Positions 11,608-22,953 of a stretch of DNA of 64,000 bases are shown piece by piece; position 1 is the first letter of the stretch, and the number at the start of each line of letters is the position of its first letter. Origin of the DNA: Phanerochaete sordida (Eukaryota; Basidiomycota; Agaricomycetes; Polyporales; Phanerochaetaceae); NCBI GenBank assembly GCA_019973155.2, contig BPQB01000010.1, forward strand, positions 558,001-622,000, read 5' to 3'. The notes beneath the pieces are model-generated. The model ran no database searches, was not told where the DNA came from, and was given only the letters and a program-made list of their open reading frames with translations. The translations under genes and the position numbers were made by a program.

Positions 11608-13279
11608 ATGGCCGATTCAATACCTTTAGCACACAGAGGACCGTCTCCACAACGATTCACTGGCAGCCGCGCATCTTCGCCGCGCAGCGACCAGGCAGTT
11701 CCTCACGTTATCTCCCTGGAGGACGTTGCGGAAGTGGCGAAGGACATCCATCCGCGCTGGAAACGCGAACTTTACCTCTTGCTCGAACACCCCACCTCCT
11801 CGCCCTCGGCATTCATTATTCATTTTGCTGCTACTGCTCTCATCGTCGTATCTGCCGCTGTCACTGTCCTTGAGACCATCCCTTCGTCCCATGCCATCTC
11901 AGGTAGCGTCTGGTTCGGTCTCGAGACTACCCTGGTGGTCCTCTTCACAGTGGAATACATCGCACGGACGGTTGCCCACTCAAACACTTGGGTCAGCTGC
12001 TTCAAATGGGCAATATGTACGTGACTACCCCCGTGCATACTCGTCGCTCCGCTCATGAGCAGCGTTATTGCGTAGCCTTCTTTGGCATCATAGACTTGCT
12101 GGGTATACTGCCCTATTACTTAGAGATAGCTCTGGGGCAGGATACTGTGCGTATCTGCAGAGTGCAGCTGTCAATCATGCCTGATTTATGCAGTCTACGT
12201 TCTTCAGGTTCACCATCCTCAGGACATTCCGACTGTTACGTGTATTCAGACCCTTCCGATATAATAACACTATTCTGTTGTGAGTACCTAACGCCTTTGA
12301 GTCTTTTTCTCGCCTCATTTGCTGCCAGAACGATAGAAGTAATGTATCTATCTTTCCGCCGATCCGAGCACGCTTTGCTCGCGCTGGCGTTCTTCGTGGT
12401 CATGGTTCTTGTTGTATTCAGCACCCTACTGTGAGTTTCCGAGCCTTCGTGCCTTATACGCGATTGACGGGGGCGCAGGTATTTCGCGGAACGCGGCTCA
12501 TGGGATGAAACCCTTGGCATCTTCATCAACTCAGACGGAGACCCCAGTCAATTCGCAGTACGTACGCAGTCACCCGCAGTATGTCCACTTGTTCATGGTG
12601 CGATTCCAGTCTATTCCAGCCGCAGCATGGTATGTGCATGTCCTATACTTCTTGCTTGCTGGCGATAACGGGGCATGCTAGGTTTGTTCTAGTCAGTCAG
12701 TGAACTTCAGTGTCCATGCTTCCGCACTTCATGCTGACTGCGTCCGCAGCAATCACTACCGTCGGATATGGCGAGATTACGCCTCGCTCATTCCTCGGAA
12801 GACTGATAACGGTGCCTCTGCTCGTCTTCGGTCTGCTGTTGATCGCCCTACCTACTTTCGTACTCGGCCGAGAGTTCAGCGCAGTCTGGGATTTAATGAA
12901 GGAAAGTGAGGTACGTACCCGCAGCGCTTCCCGCATGCTGCGCGTATTCATGTATCTTTAGGCCCCTACCGACTCCCAAGAAGAACGGTACCAACCCACG
13001 CCTCTTTCTTCGCCCTTGGTACGCCATCCCGGCGCCGCGCGCTCTACCTGGGACGTTCGCCTCGACACGCTGGCTGCGGATGCCATGATGCCTCTCGGAA
13101 CCAGGAACCGCAGGCAGTCTGAACGAGACCGGGCAGAGCTGTCGTCGCAGATCACCGAGCTCAGAGCGATCGTCGAGGCGCAAGGCGATATGCTCCGTCG
13201 GATGATGGAGTTACTCGATGGTAAGGGGAAACAAAAGGCTGTGCAGTTTGAGGGCGAGCAGTCGAGCCCTTGGAGCTAA
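11608..13279 (+). CDS. Voltage-gated potassium channel (Kv/KCNQ-like, six transmembrane segments)
   Basis: Exons join(11608..12016, 12076..12146, 12194..12279, 12329..12430, 12479..12557, 12610..12629, 12682..12695, 12750..12910, 12962..13279), 419 aa. Spliced in this way the full channel appears: S1 and S2 (TLVVLFTVEYIARTV), S3 (FFGIIDLLGILPYYLE), an S4 voltage sensor with arginines at every third position (RFTILRTFRLLRVFRPFR), S5, the pore helix SIPAAAW, selectivity filter TTVGYGE and S6. The C-terminal tail has a predicted coiled coil (SERDRAELSSQITELRAIV). Two very short exons (20 and 14 nt) encode the pore turret just before the filter; the 14-nt exon uses a weaker GTCAGT donor. It should conduct K+ across the plasma or vacuolar membrane. 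The intact S4 and filter suggest a functional channel. Confidence 0.92.
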
Positions 13280-13544
13280 CAGCTCTGGTGCGTCGTCCTG
13301 TTCTAAGCATGCTATCTCATCTGATATGCTTCAAAATAAGGGGTCCTTGGCATGGCATGGACGCATGTCTACTATGTACGACGTTATGGACGCTTTGCGT
13401 TACATATATATGTTGAAAATGGTGCAAGGGCTTTCTGTCTTTGTGCAGACGATCCTAGCTCCTTCAAGTCACATCTAGAGTCTCGTGGCGCTGAAGCTAC
13501 TCTAGCTTCGGAAGATATCAGTCGACAGATAGCTTCCATGTCCG

Positions 13545-15579
13545 TTACATCGTCCCCGTAAAGTCCATAAAGCACGCCGTCATACCAACTGGAAAAAGAT
13601 CGAATCAGGCTAAATCTCTCCCGACTCGCCGAGCGACTCTTACCTGAATCAATGCTCTGCTGGAACCTGTCTTCCTTGGCCGTGTTCGGAGCCGCCTCGG
13701 TTGGCTCGGCATCGGGCGGGCTTGCCTGTGCTTGCGCCTGCTCGTACATCCGGCTCGGCTTGGTAGAGAACCAGAGCCTCGTCCTGCTCATCTGCAGGTT
13801 GTGCGATCCACCGAGGCGAACGTCCAGGAGCGGCTGCAGCTTCGTCGCGCGGGCAGAGACGAGGGAAACGCTAGAGCCGTTGCTACAGTCATCAGAGGCG
13901 CGGCCCAGGGTCATGATGAGAATGTTCTTCGAGTCCTGCACGAGCGCGGATTTCAGCGTCAGACCATTCTGGGCATTTCGGAGGCGAACGTACGAGGATA
14001 ATCATCATCCGCTGCTCATGCGAGTTCCACGAGATGTGGCTGATGGGCTCACGTAGATTAAGCTTCTGCGCGATCTTGTCGACGGCCACATCCCCGCTGA
14101 TTACGCGCGAGAAGTCTGGGAGGAGGTAGAAGAGCCCGAAGCTAGTCCCAGCTACTAGATGTCGCCCGTCTGGACTGAATCGAGCTGAGGGTGCCTAGAT
14201 TAATAATCACACATCCACTCCACTTCGCTGTAGGAGTATTCACCTGAGACGAAGCAGGGACTCCATTCATGATTGGGTCTCCACGGTCCCTCGGGCTCTG
14301 CATGTCGGTCGGCTGGAGCTTGGCCGACGTCAAAGGTCTTGTACGCGTCCGCGCGATATGGCAGCGTGAATACGCCGCTGCTCTCATCCAGGACTGTGCA
14401 AAGCGCCGCTTCCGTTTCATCATGACCCGCTGACTCGATTAGGCGAGGAGACAGCCATCGAACGTCGAGCGGCGCTCCCCGGTCCATGAAGACTATCGTC
14501 GGGATATCGATATCTTCGCGCAATGACACAATGGCGATAGCCCAGTCGAATGCCACGGTAAGGTGCTCCTGAGTCAAGTCCATGTCGAGCAGCACGAAGC
14601 TTTCGGGCCGGGTGTCCAGCGGCAAGCCGCCGACATGTGGATGAAGGATGGCATTCATGTCGAAAGTACGCACGAGCACGCCCTCCTCTAGATCCCACAA
14701 GTTGACTGTGTGCATCGCAGACACTTCTACGACGGCAGCAAGCTTGCCTTTGAGGCGATAGGTGAGGAACGGGAGGGTGTTCGTTGGACGCAGGAAGCCA
14801 TGAGGGGCGTAAACGCCGCGGTTTGTCCGGTTGCCTTCCGGAACGATGGCTGACGCAGCACGAGCGAGCTGAAGCCATGAAGCAGCGAGTGGAGATGGTT
14901 CACGTAGAGGGCCCGGCGACGCGGTGCCAGAGGCCTGAGCGCCTTCTACCACACGCCATACTTCGATGCCTTGACCATTACCCCAAACGAGCAAGTACTC
15001 GTCAGAGAGCGCGATCCTGTCGACCTGTGAGCTATATATCAGTAATAATCGCAGATTTAGTGTATGGGTACCTACTCCTTCTAGAGACCACAATAGCCTG
15101 CCGTCCTCTAGCGCACGGACAGTGAGCATTGGAGTTGACTCTGTACCAGTGACGGCGATGATGGTTTGCTCAGCCTCGTTGATCTTGAACTGCTTGACGT
15201 TGTCAGAGCCATACCACAAGTACCCGCCCTGTGTCACAGTTGCACGACCTGACCAATTACGATCCAGAACAACGCATTGTACGCCTGACATCAGTCACGT
15301 AACACTAAGATCGCCAGGGGTGCGGCGGCCGAACTCACAGAGGCCTTTCCAAGTCCTGACGTCCTTCAGCCAGACGGGATGTCTGGCTGCCAGGTCATCC
15401 AAGCTTAAGCCTTGGGGGGCAAAGTGCAATGATACAGCAAACTGGTGGTAGATAGCCTGCTCGTTATCGTCAAGGAACCGGTGGGTGTCCCGACAGAGGA
15501 GATGAAGCCTTGCCGCTTGAGCGAGGGTCAGGTAAGACAGTACATGCAGTGTGATGTCGAGAGACAACGTCAAAACCAT
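13545..15579 (-). CDS. F-box protein with beta-propeller-like C-terminal region
   Basis: Exons complement(13545..13588, 13644..13935, 13994..14174, 14213..15024, 15076..15284, 15339..15579), 592 aa. The N-terminus (about residues 1-50, LDITLHVLSYLTLAQAARLHLLCR) is an F-box, the segment that binds Skp1 in SCF ubiquitin ligases. The rest consists of short beta-rich repeats with WD/Kelch-like strands (LLVWGNGQGIEVWR, TVNLWDLEEGVLVRTFD), so substrate recognition by a propeller is likely. If the last intron (13589-13643, GTAAGA..CCAG) is not removed the frame runs on to 13384, adding a Ser/Arg-rich tail; both ends are possible. One intron is only 38 nt. The target protein is unknown. Confidence 0.8.
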
Positions 15580-16130
15580 CGCGGTGGTTGAGCGAGAGGT
15601 ATCTCAGGCGCCCTCATGACGAATCTCCGAGGACAGCAGCTGAGAGTAGTCGACAAAGGGCCAAAGCTGCAGCCGTCGTGGCGTCGTGCCGAACAAGCCG
15701 AAAACCACGTGATCTTTGCCATACTTTAGCGCCTGAACCGTCGTTCAATCTTTGTTGGCTTCCACCGCTCGCTTTCATAGCTGGTCGGCTCCTCTCGATC
15801 GTGTAAAACTAAGTGATTCCAGCTTTAGATACGCTCGCATTCTTGAAATTATCGCTGAAAACGCACAACTTTACTGACAGATCATATCGCGACCGCGGCG
15901 AGTCTAGCTTGCGGTCCTGGGACAACAAGTGTTATGAGGGCCACCATGCAAACAAAGCCATCATTCAGCCATAGATATTGATGCTTTACCCCTACAGCGG
16001 CCACTGCTGTACGACTCGGTGGCCCCCTTGTCTTGCTTATAAAGCGAAGTAGGCTTGCTTCTCTTTGTCTTACTCCTTTCCCTTTGACCTTCACTGTCAT
16101 CTTCCTCCTCATTTGACAGCCACACTAACG
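15580..16130. promoter_or_regulatory. Divergent promoter region, F-box gene and unknown Zn-like protein gene
   Basis: A 551-bp spacer between two outward-facing start codons. Just upstream of the right-hand gene there is a long C/T-rich tract (about 16050-16110, CTTTGTCTTACTCC and similar), typical of fungal core promoters without a TATA box. Confidence 0.45.
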
Positions 16131-17333
16131 ATGGCCTCCCGGAAGCACACGCAGTGTCAAGGGTGCACACGCCCGCTCCCCTCTGATGCGCCTCTGAGAG
16201 GCTACTGCTCTACGTTATGTGCTCGACTTCACAAGCCTCTGCCTCGTGTCGCCACCCAATACCTTGCAGAGGACTACCCCCTGCTCTTCTCGCAGCGACA
16301 GCATAGCCCCATCGGAAGGCGTAGATCAGCCTCTCCGGATGACAGGCGCAGGAGCCGCCAAGCCTCCGGTGGATGGGCCGCAGTCAGACGAGCTGTCCTC
16401 GTAGACAGGGCGTTCAGGGCCGATCGCGGACAAGGCCGTTACTTCCCGGACGACTACGACGCAGTTGCAGCCGCTCGGCTCGACATGGAGCTGTGCACGC
16501 CGGGCGCGCAAGCAGCTAATAGTCCCATTTACAAGCGGCAGACCACTAGGAAGTCGTCGAAGACTCGGCTCGTGGACACCCACTTTGTGGCGCCGCCCGA
16601 TGCCCCTCCTGTACCCTCCTTGGTCGTCACGCCGGCACCGCCATCTAGACGCGCCGACTCCGCGAACTCGAATTCTGGGTCCGGTGCACGCTTAGTCGCG
16701 TCGTTGAAGAACCTCACCATCGATACGCCGACAGAGCTGAATGGTGGACGCAGCTATCCGAATGCCCAGTATCTCACCGTTGACCGGTCTTACGGTGATG
16801 CGTCCGGAAGATCCTGGGTCAATACACGGGCTGGCAGAGTTTCTCGCGCTGGCAGCATCGAGCCCCGGCGTGCTCTGTCGCTCTCCTCGGTACCACCGTC
16901 GCCCGCCTCACAGTACTCGCAGTACTCGGACGGGAAAGAGCTTGTCCTCGGAGAGGACTCCCCTGTTCTAGTCCCTGAGCGCCACACCATCGACTCTGTG
17001 GGCTTCGACAGACTTCTCTCTGCCTCGCCACGCGACACCACCGGCCACTTCAACATCAACGAAGCCACGGAATCTCCAGTATCTCCTGTCCCGCCCGTGT
17101 CTCCGAAGACATATCTATCTCCGCCGCCATCGTCCTTCCGCACAGGCCACTTCTCGAGGTCAGCCTCTGGGACGAGCTCTCGGCTTGGCCCCAACTTCCG
17201 TGCTAGCGCATGGCAGGGGAGCGAGCCGAAAGACATCTGGCAGACTGTCCGTGCCCTTCGGAACGACGATCAGGACGAGGCAGACCCGAATGACAAACTT
17301 CTCAATCGCTCTACACTGTACTCCGAATACTGA
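16131..17333 (+). CDS. Unknown protein: short Cys motif head and long disordered tail
   Basis: Single exon, 400 aa from the ATG at 16131 (A at -3, G at +4). An in-frame ATG at 16065 would add 22 hydrophobic residues but lies in the pyrimidine-rich promoter tract, so it was not chosen. Residues 8-28 carry C-x2-C-x13-C-x3-C, a plausible zinc knuckle. The rest is rich in Ser, Pro and Arg with many SP and SPP sites (VPPSPASQYSQYS, SPVSPVPPVSPKT), typical of a disordered, phosphorylated regulatory protein. I do not recognise the family. The long uninterrupted frame with low rare-codon use supports a real gene. Confidence 0.75.
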   Translation: MASRKHTQCQGCTRPLPSDAPLRGYCSTLCARLHKPLPRVATQYLAEDYPLLFSQRQHSPIGRRRSASPDDRRRSRQASGGWAAVRRAVLVDRAFRADRGQGRYFPDDYDAVAAARLDMELCTPGAQAANSPIYKRQTTRKSSKTRLVDTHFVAPPDAPPVPSLVVTPAPPSRRADSANSNSGSGARLVASLKNLTIDTPTELNGGRSYPNAQYLTVDRSYGDASGRSWVNTRAGRVSRAGSIEPRRALSLSSVPPSPASQYSQYSDGKELVLGEDSPVLVPERHTIDSVGFDRLLSASPRDTTGHFNINEATESPVSPVPPVSPKTYLSPPPSSFRTGHFSRSASGTSSRLGPNFRASAWQGSEPKDIWQTVRALRNDDQDEADPNDKLLNRSTLYSEY

Positions 17334-18048
17334 GGCGTCGTTTGAGCTGCCGCCTCTCCCATTCACTCATTAATGTGTACTTAATATTTATCGATGTTTT
17401 AAGCTGGATATCGGCGAGCCTGTGCCTGACAACATGTCAGCCTCGCATGATTCTCAGACATACAGTATATGTATCCCCCGAAGTGCGAGTAGCTACAGTC
17501 ACGTCAGGGTCGGCGAAGAGGAGGCTTCGGGCCTTCGGCCCCGGTTCCCGGAATTCGGTGCTCTCTGGCACTGCACACCGACGTAAGCTACTTACGTCCG
17601 CTAACCTCCTGGTAAGTTACAGTCTTACAGAGATAGTGCAGTGTGCATACCATGAATGATACCGCGGCTGCATTCCGTGAGGAGGCTACCCGATCCAGTA
17701 GGCCCGTGAAAGCAGCGAGTGTGTAGCCAAGGTCTATCATGCTGGAGGCCGAAGCCTGCCTGTAGACTGTGATAAGTAACCCATCGGCCGCTACGCCATG
17801 GACATATCGCTATCAAGCAGTTGGCCAAGCTGCGAAGTTTAAGATAGGATAGCCGGGTATCGCTACACGTTGATACGGACGGGCGCATGCCTAATCAGCG
17901 ACCACCTCGTGCCTCTTGACTCGGAACGGCTCTACGTCGGCGAGCATGAAAAGGAGCGGACGCCTCGCTTGCGCCTCTTCTCCTTCCTCTCTCTCGCCCT
18001 CGAGGCCGCCGTGCTCCCAGCGCGTGCCACGCTTTCCAATCGTCCACC
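17334..18048. other. Intergenic, no gene seen
   Basis: The first half is AT-richer and contains the 3' flank of the preceding gene; the second half is the URC1 promoter with a TC-rich block (17975-18000). No frame with coding character was found. Confidence 0.5.
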
Positions 18049-19925
18049 ATGTCTGTGCAAGTCCCGGAAGCTGTCCTCACCCAGATTCTGGCCCAGCTGG
18101 AGAAGCTGCAGGTCCAGACGCAGACTCTACAGTCTAATGTGCGTAGACACGCCTCGTCGTCCTCGCGATGCCCTGACGTGTCGTGCAGGTAGACACTCTG
18201 GTCCAGCAACAACCTATCTACCATGCAGCAAGCCCACCTACGTCACCGTACAAAGCAGGACTCGCTCTGCCGCGCTCGCAGTCGGAAACGCCTCCGTCGC
18301 ACACCCCGACGTCGTCTCACAGCGGCCAGCAGTCGCTTCTTGCCACGTTGTCTGCGACGACGGCCAGCACAAACGGCGAAGAGAAGAGGCTCACTGACAA
18401 GGAGAGGGAGAAGCTGCTGTACCCGTCTCGTATCTTGCTGACGAGTGCGTAGCCATCCCTACCTTCGTGTGCCCGCTCTGACAGGCCTGCAGCGTACCCT
18501 GACCAGCATGGCATCAAGCCCTTCCCCCTCGTTTGGGGCGCACCCAACCCCGAGACCCGCGGACCTGTCATCTGTTCGCGTCTGCCCACGTCTATCAAGC
18601 AGCGCAACGCCATCGGCGCGCACTCGGGCTCGTACTCCATCTACCGTGCGCTCGCCATCGCGATGGGCACGCTCGACCCGAGCCACAAGCCGGACTACTC
18701 GCACACGGAGCCCGCGGTCCAGATCCCGCCGCAGCCGAGCTGGTCTGACACGTCCAAGATCGTCTCGTTCGACCCGTGGGGCCACCTCGTCCCGCAGGTG
18801 TTCAAGAAGGAGATCGAGGAACTCGGCCTCGACACGCGCCCTAGCATCGCCGTCACGCGTGCGCACATGAAGCTCAGCGAGATCGACGAGTCCGCGCGCA
18901 AGGGCGACCTCAAGATCGACGGCAAGATCCTGCTCAAGAGCCACCCGATGCACAACGAGGACGGCAGCGCGAGCGATGCCGACCCGGGTGTCGAGATCAG
19001 CATCAGCAAGGCCGCTGTCGAGCCCGTCTGGTGGCTGCCTGGTATTGCCGAACGCTTTGGCATGTGAGTGTTTGACCTCGTGCTCGAGAGGACCGTGTCT
19101 GACTTTACGCAGTTCCGAGAGTCTCCTGCGTCGCGCTCTCTTCGAGGACACAGGAGGAATGTATCCCGAGCTTATCACTCGTCCCGACATCAAGGTATTC
19201 CTCCCGCCAATCGGCAACCTCACCGCATACATTTGTATGTCTCCGCTGTCAGACCGCTGGCAGGACCCTACTGACGAAGCGTCTAGTCGGTAACCCGGCG
19301 TTCCTGTCGGATGAATCAAAGGAACTCACGCTACGCGTACACGACGAGTGCAACGGGTCAGACGTCTTCGGCTCGGACATCTGTACGTGCAAGCCGTACC
19401 TCATCTACGCAATCGAGGAGTGCATCCGGTGTGCGCAGCGCGGCGGCGTCGGCCTCGTCGTCTACTTCCGCAAGGAGGGCCGCGCGCTTGGCGAGGTCAC
19501 CAAATACCTCGTCTACAACCTGCGCAAGCGCGGCGGCGACTCGGCCGACAAGTACTTCAAGTCCACCGAGATGATCGCCGGCGTGAAGGACATGCGCTTC
19601 CAGGCACTCATGCCCGACATCCTCCACTGGTTCGGCATTAAGAAGATTGACAACATGGTCTCCATGAGCGACATGAAGTACGACGCCATCGTGGGCTCCG
19701 GCATTCCCATCCTCAAGCGCTATGATATCCCTGGTGCGTGAGGTCCTTGTTTTGCTACGTCTCTATGCTCACACTCGTTGTCCCACAGACCACCTTCTGC
19801 CTCCCGACTCGCGCGTCGAGATCGACGCCAAGATTGCTGCTGGATACTTCTCCAGCGGCAAGCAGCTCACCCAAGCCGACCTCGTCAAGACCGTCGGCCG
19901 CGCCTGGGAGGAGACCGAGCACTAG
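18049..19925 (+). CDS. URC1: Uracil catabolism protein URC1, GTP cyclohydrolase II-like
   Basis: Exons join(18049..18138, 18189..18444, 18493..19063, 19113..19234, 19287..19733, 19789..19925), 540 aa. The N-terminal 30 residues form a heptad-like helix (LTQILAQLEKLQVQTQTLQ), followed by a Ser/Pro linker. From about residue 115 the sequence has the fungal Urc1 pattern. The GTP cyclohydrolase II core has the zinc-cysteine motif HDECNGSDVFGSDICTCKP near residues 357-375 and the KEGRALGE segment that replaces the QEGRGIG of riboflavin-pathway enzymes. URC1 acts in the reductive-independent uracil degradation route described in Lachancea kluyveri; its exact reaction is still debated. The extended N-terminus and altered EGR motif favour URC1 over RIB1. 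Confidence 0.85.
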
Positions 19926-21227
19926 ACGTGCGATCGGATGCACTGTAGAATTCTGTAACAACCGGAAGTGTATTAATGTAAGTAGTACCGGAATATTGGA
20001 TTTCTCGCTACCCCAGGATCTGTGTGTATCTGCTCGAAAAGCATGGCTCGTTAGGGTCGGTCTGCGCAAGGCCGAACACACCTACCATAACACGCCTGTT
20101 GTCCCACCGGCCGCCTTCATCTCCTCGAGAGCCGCTAGATATCGCTCCCTATAGTGGCTACGTGTGTATGCTTCCTCTCCATCGACGTAAACCACGATCA
20201 TTTGGCGCTCCTGGCTGGCTGCCAAGGCTTGGATGTTCGAAGCTGTCCGTCGGTCAACACGGATCACCGCCCACTTCACCACCTCGCCCGCGAGCACCCT
20301 CTGCCATGACTGAAACCCGGTCTCACGGACTATCTGCCGCTCCCCGACACGCTCAACTGCGATCCAATGCTGCTTCCAACCCTCGCATTTCACAAACGAG
20401 CCTGGGCGCATCGCGCACTGCGTATGGCTTGAAACCGGATTGTCCGCCGCGAGCCGGCGCGAAGGGCCCCGCGACTTCGCGCCGAGGACATGCTTCTACG
20501 TTGAATATCATGGCGCTCGCTGCGCGCGCGACGTCTGGTCCGGCATTTTGGCCGCTCCTCATGTGCGTGCTGGTGCGCCGACGGCAAAGCGAGCGGCGAG
20601 GACGTGGTGTTTGCGTCGACGGTTGGCGGTGACTGCGTCCTGCGACATGAGCTCCTGCTAGCTCAACGTTGCACGAGCATCAAACGTGTTCCGGGCTTGC
20701 TGCAGATAGATAGATACTTGTGGAACCACTACATGAAGTTTGAAGAGCTCGAAGTCTATCAAAGGAACGTGATGGTTGCAGAGCGCCGCATGAAGTTTTT
20801 CAGGCCCTTCGTAATAAGCTCGTCCCCGGGAGCAGAGACTGCGGCTCACGCCACACAGGACCTTCCGCCTCCAGTCCAAGAGCGCGTCACTGCAAGGGCA
20901 TGAGGTCAAGAATCAGGTTCTCCGGGTACAGTCCTCGCACCTGATAGACCTGTGGCAGCACAGGAGCACGCCGGCCTTCGCGAAATCCAACAACATCTAG
21001 ATTGAACTTCTCGCTACCGCTTCACAAAGAGCTAAAACTCCAATCATGAACGCAGCAGAACCGCAACGAGCCTCGGGCTCTGTCCCAACGTGACTAAACA
21101 TTCACAGGTCTGGAATGACAATGAATGGGGTCGTGATATGTACATACACAGCGGATGATCCACAGCAACGATCGATATGCAAAAGGTGACAAACGGAGAA
21201 AACACAAGAGACGAGCACGGACAGCGC
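19926..21227. other. Intergenic region with one weak open frame
   Basis: 1.3 kb between the URC1 stop and the desaturase stop, so it should hold two 3' flanks. Only the minus-strand frame at 20082-20411 looks protein-like; it is listed separately. Confidence 0.45.
20082..20411 (-). CDS. Possible small protein of unknown function
   Basis: A 109-aa frame with a balanced composition: several Trp, many charged residues, a central beta-like stretch VVKWAVIRVDRR and a basic/acidic helical end (HYRERYLAALEEMKA). No family was recognised. An upstream exon is possible because the frame stays open before the first Met. The gap between two 3' ends is large enough to hold a gene, but without a second independent signal it remains a weak call. 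Confidence 0.3.
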   Translation of the reverse strand: MRPGSFVKCEGWKQHWIAVERVGERQIVRETGFQSWQRVLAGEVVKWAVIRVDRRTASNIQALAASQERQMIVVYVDGEEAYTRSHYRERYLAALEEMKAAGGTTGVLW

Positions 21228-22870
21228 TCATCCGAGCAGGCCCTCGTCGCCCGAGATCGCAGTCGACGAGTTGTACGGCGAGCCGCCAAGCTCGTTGTAC
21301 CGTGCGATGCGGAGTCGCTGTGCTGGAGGAATACTCTTGTCCTGCAGACCGTGCTGGGTGCCGCCATGCAGAATACCCACGCGCTTCATCGAGAGAAGCT
21401 ACAAGACGCGCGTCAGCACCGCGAACACAATAGTTGAAAAGACGGTGCGTACGTTATGTGCAGCGTTGGAGTGGTCGTAGACACCGCCGAAGAAAGCGGT
21501 GGTTGCGTCGCGACCGATATATTTCACGAGCAGGTGACGGCCACCCGGGTGCTCATCGAGGAAGTCGGAGACGTCATGGATGAAGCCAGCAACGACAATC
21601 AAAGGGCGTTTGGAAGCTTGCTCTTGGACTGTCGAGAAGGTTAGCAACGATTCTACAAAGAAGAGAAAACCGACATACAGCTCTCCCAGCTAATGACCGG
21701 CATGTCCTCAACAGGTGGCGCCCACACAAGGCCTTCCTGCGTCTCGCGCAGCTTCTTGAGCTGCATGGTCAACTGACCCTTCTTGACCTCGTTGTCCGGG
21801 AAGATCTTGAGGTGGCTAGCGAGGCCGAGGCTGGAGCAGACCCAGATGAACCACTTGGTAGGGTCGTACTGATACCACCTAATGGCGTTACGATAGTCCA
21901 TTGGGAACTGGTGGTGGAAGTTGTGGTAGCCTTCGCCGACGGTGACAAGCGCGGTAACGAAGTGGTCGCGGGGAGTGTGCTTGTCATCGAAAGGTGCCTC
22001 TCCGAGCCAGTGTGCCAGCGAGTTGACACAGAAAGTGGACTACGAGTGTATGTGAGCACACGTATGCGGTGAATGCAGCTGTTACTCACGTGATGCACGA
22101 AGCAGAGACGAGCCGCACCCGCGAAGAAGAATCCACCCTTCCAGTCGCCCCAGCCGAGTCCAGCAACAGCCGTCGGCAGGAGGAAGCCGATGCCAATGAT
22201 GAGCCAAATGTAACAGCGGTGCTGCCAGCGGATGACGGAGTTCTTGCTGAGGTCACTGACGTCGGCAACGCCGGGCTTGTAGCGAGGCTTGAGGATCATC
22301 CAGCCAATGTGGGAGTACCAGAAACCCATGTGCGCATTGTACGGGTCAAGATCGGTGTCGGTGTAGCGGTGGTGTGCGCGATGGCCGCGGCACCACCACT
22401 TAATGGAGCCTTCTACGGCACCGGTACCAGCAATGGCGAGGAAGTACTGGAGCGGCTTCGACGCGTTGTACGACCGGTGCGCCCAGAGGCGATGGTAACC
22501 GGCAGTAATGCCTAACAAGTCCGTCAGCTCGAGAAGACGCGTAGATGTGATAGCAACACGTACCAAGACCCGTGATGAAGTAGTAAATGACACTCCAGAG
22601 GAAGGTCTCCCACCGCAGTTTGTGCGTGAAGAAGCCGTAGATGGCGATGGAGGGAGTGATGGTGAGGACGGCGAGGGAGACCCACTGGAGGTTCTGGAGG
22701 AGGTTGTCCCAGGTGATTGGAGGCCGTGGCTTTTGGCTTTTGAGAGTCCAAGCGACATAGTTGTCGGGAATGTTGATGTCGGCAGGGACCTCCTCCTTCT
22801 CCGCCTTCTTTGGTTTGGGCGCCGCGTTCTGCGACGGTGATGTCTTTCGTGTCTCGACGACAGAAGACAT
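21228..22870 (-). CDS. OLE1: Delta-9 fatty-acid (stearoyl-CoA) desaturase with cytochrome b5 domain
   Basis: Exons complement(21228..21398, 21453..21628, 21679..22039, 22090..22511, 22564..22870), 478 aa. The three di-iron histidine boxes are present: HRLWAH near residue 109, HRAHH near 147 and HNFHH near 282. Four membrane helices lie around them. A C-terminal cytochrome b5 domain carries the heme-ligand motif HPGG near 391 and a second heme histidine within DHSNAAHN. The enzyme introduces the cis-9 double bond into palmitoyl/stearoyl-CoA in the ER, using electrons passed through its own b5 domain. The length matches yeast Ole1-type enzymes. A TATA box lies about 75 bp upstream of the start. 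Confidence 0.95.
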
Positions 22871-22944
22871 GGCGGGCAGAAGAAAAGGAGAAAACAAGAA
22901 GAAAAGGAAAAGGGAGGGGCGTGGCAGAGGGCTGCGACGACCAG

Positions 22945-22953
22945 TATTTTATA
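22945..22953 (-). promoter_or_regulatory. TATA box of the desaturase gene
   Basis: TATAAAATA on the minus strand, about 75 bp upstream of the start codon. Confidence 0.6.

Noticed and set aside
13384..13644. Longer C-terminus for the F-box/propeller gene
   Set aside because: A good GTAAGA donor, CTGAT branch and CCAG acceptor lie within it; the spliced end at 13545 was preferred, though the longer form cannot be excluded.
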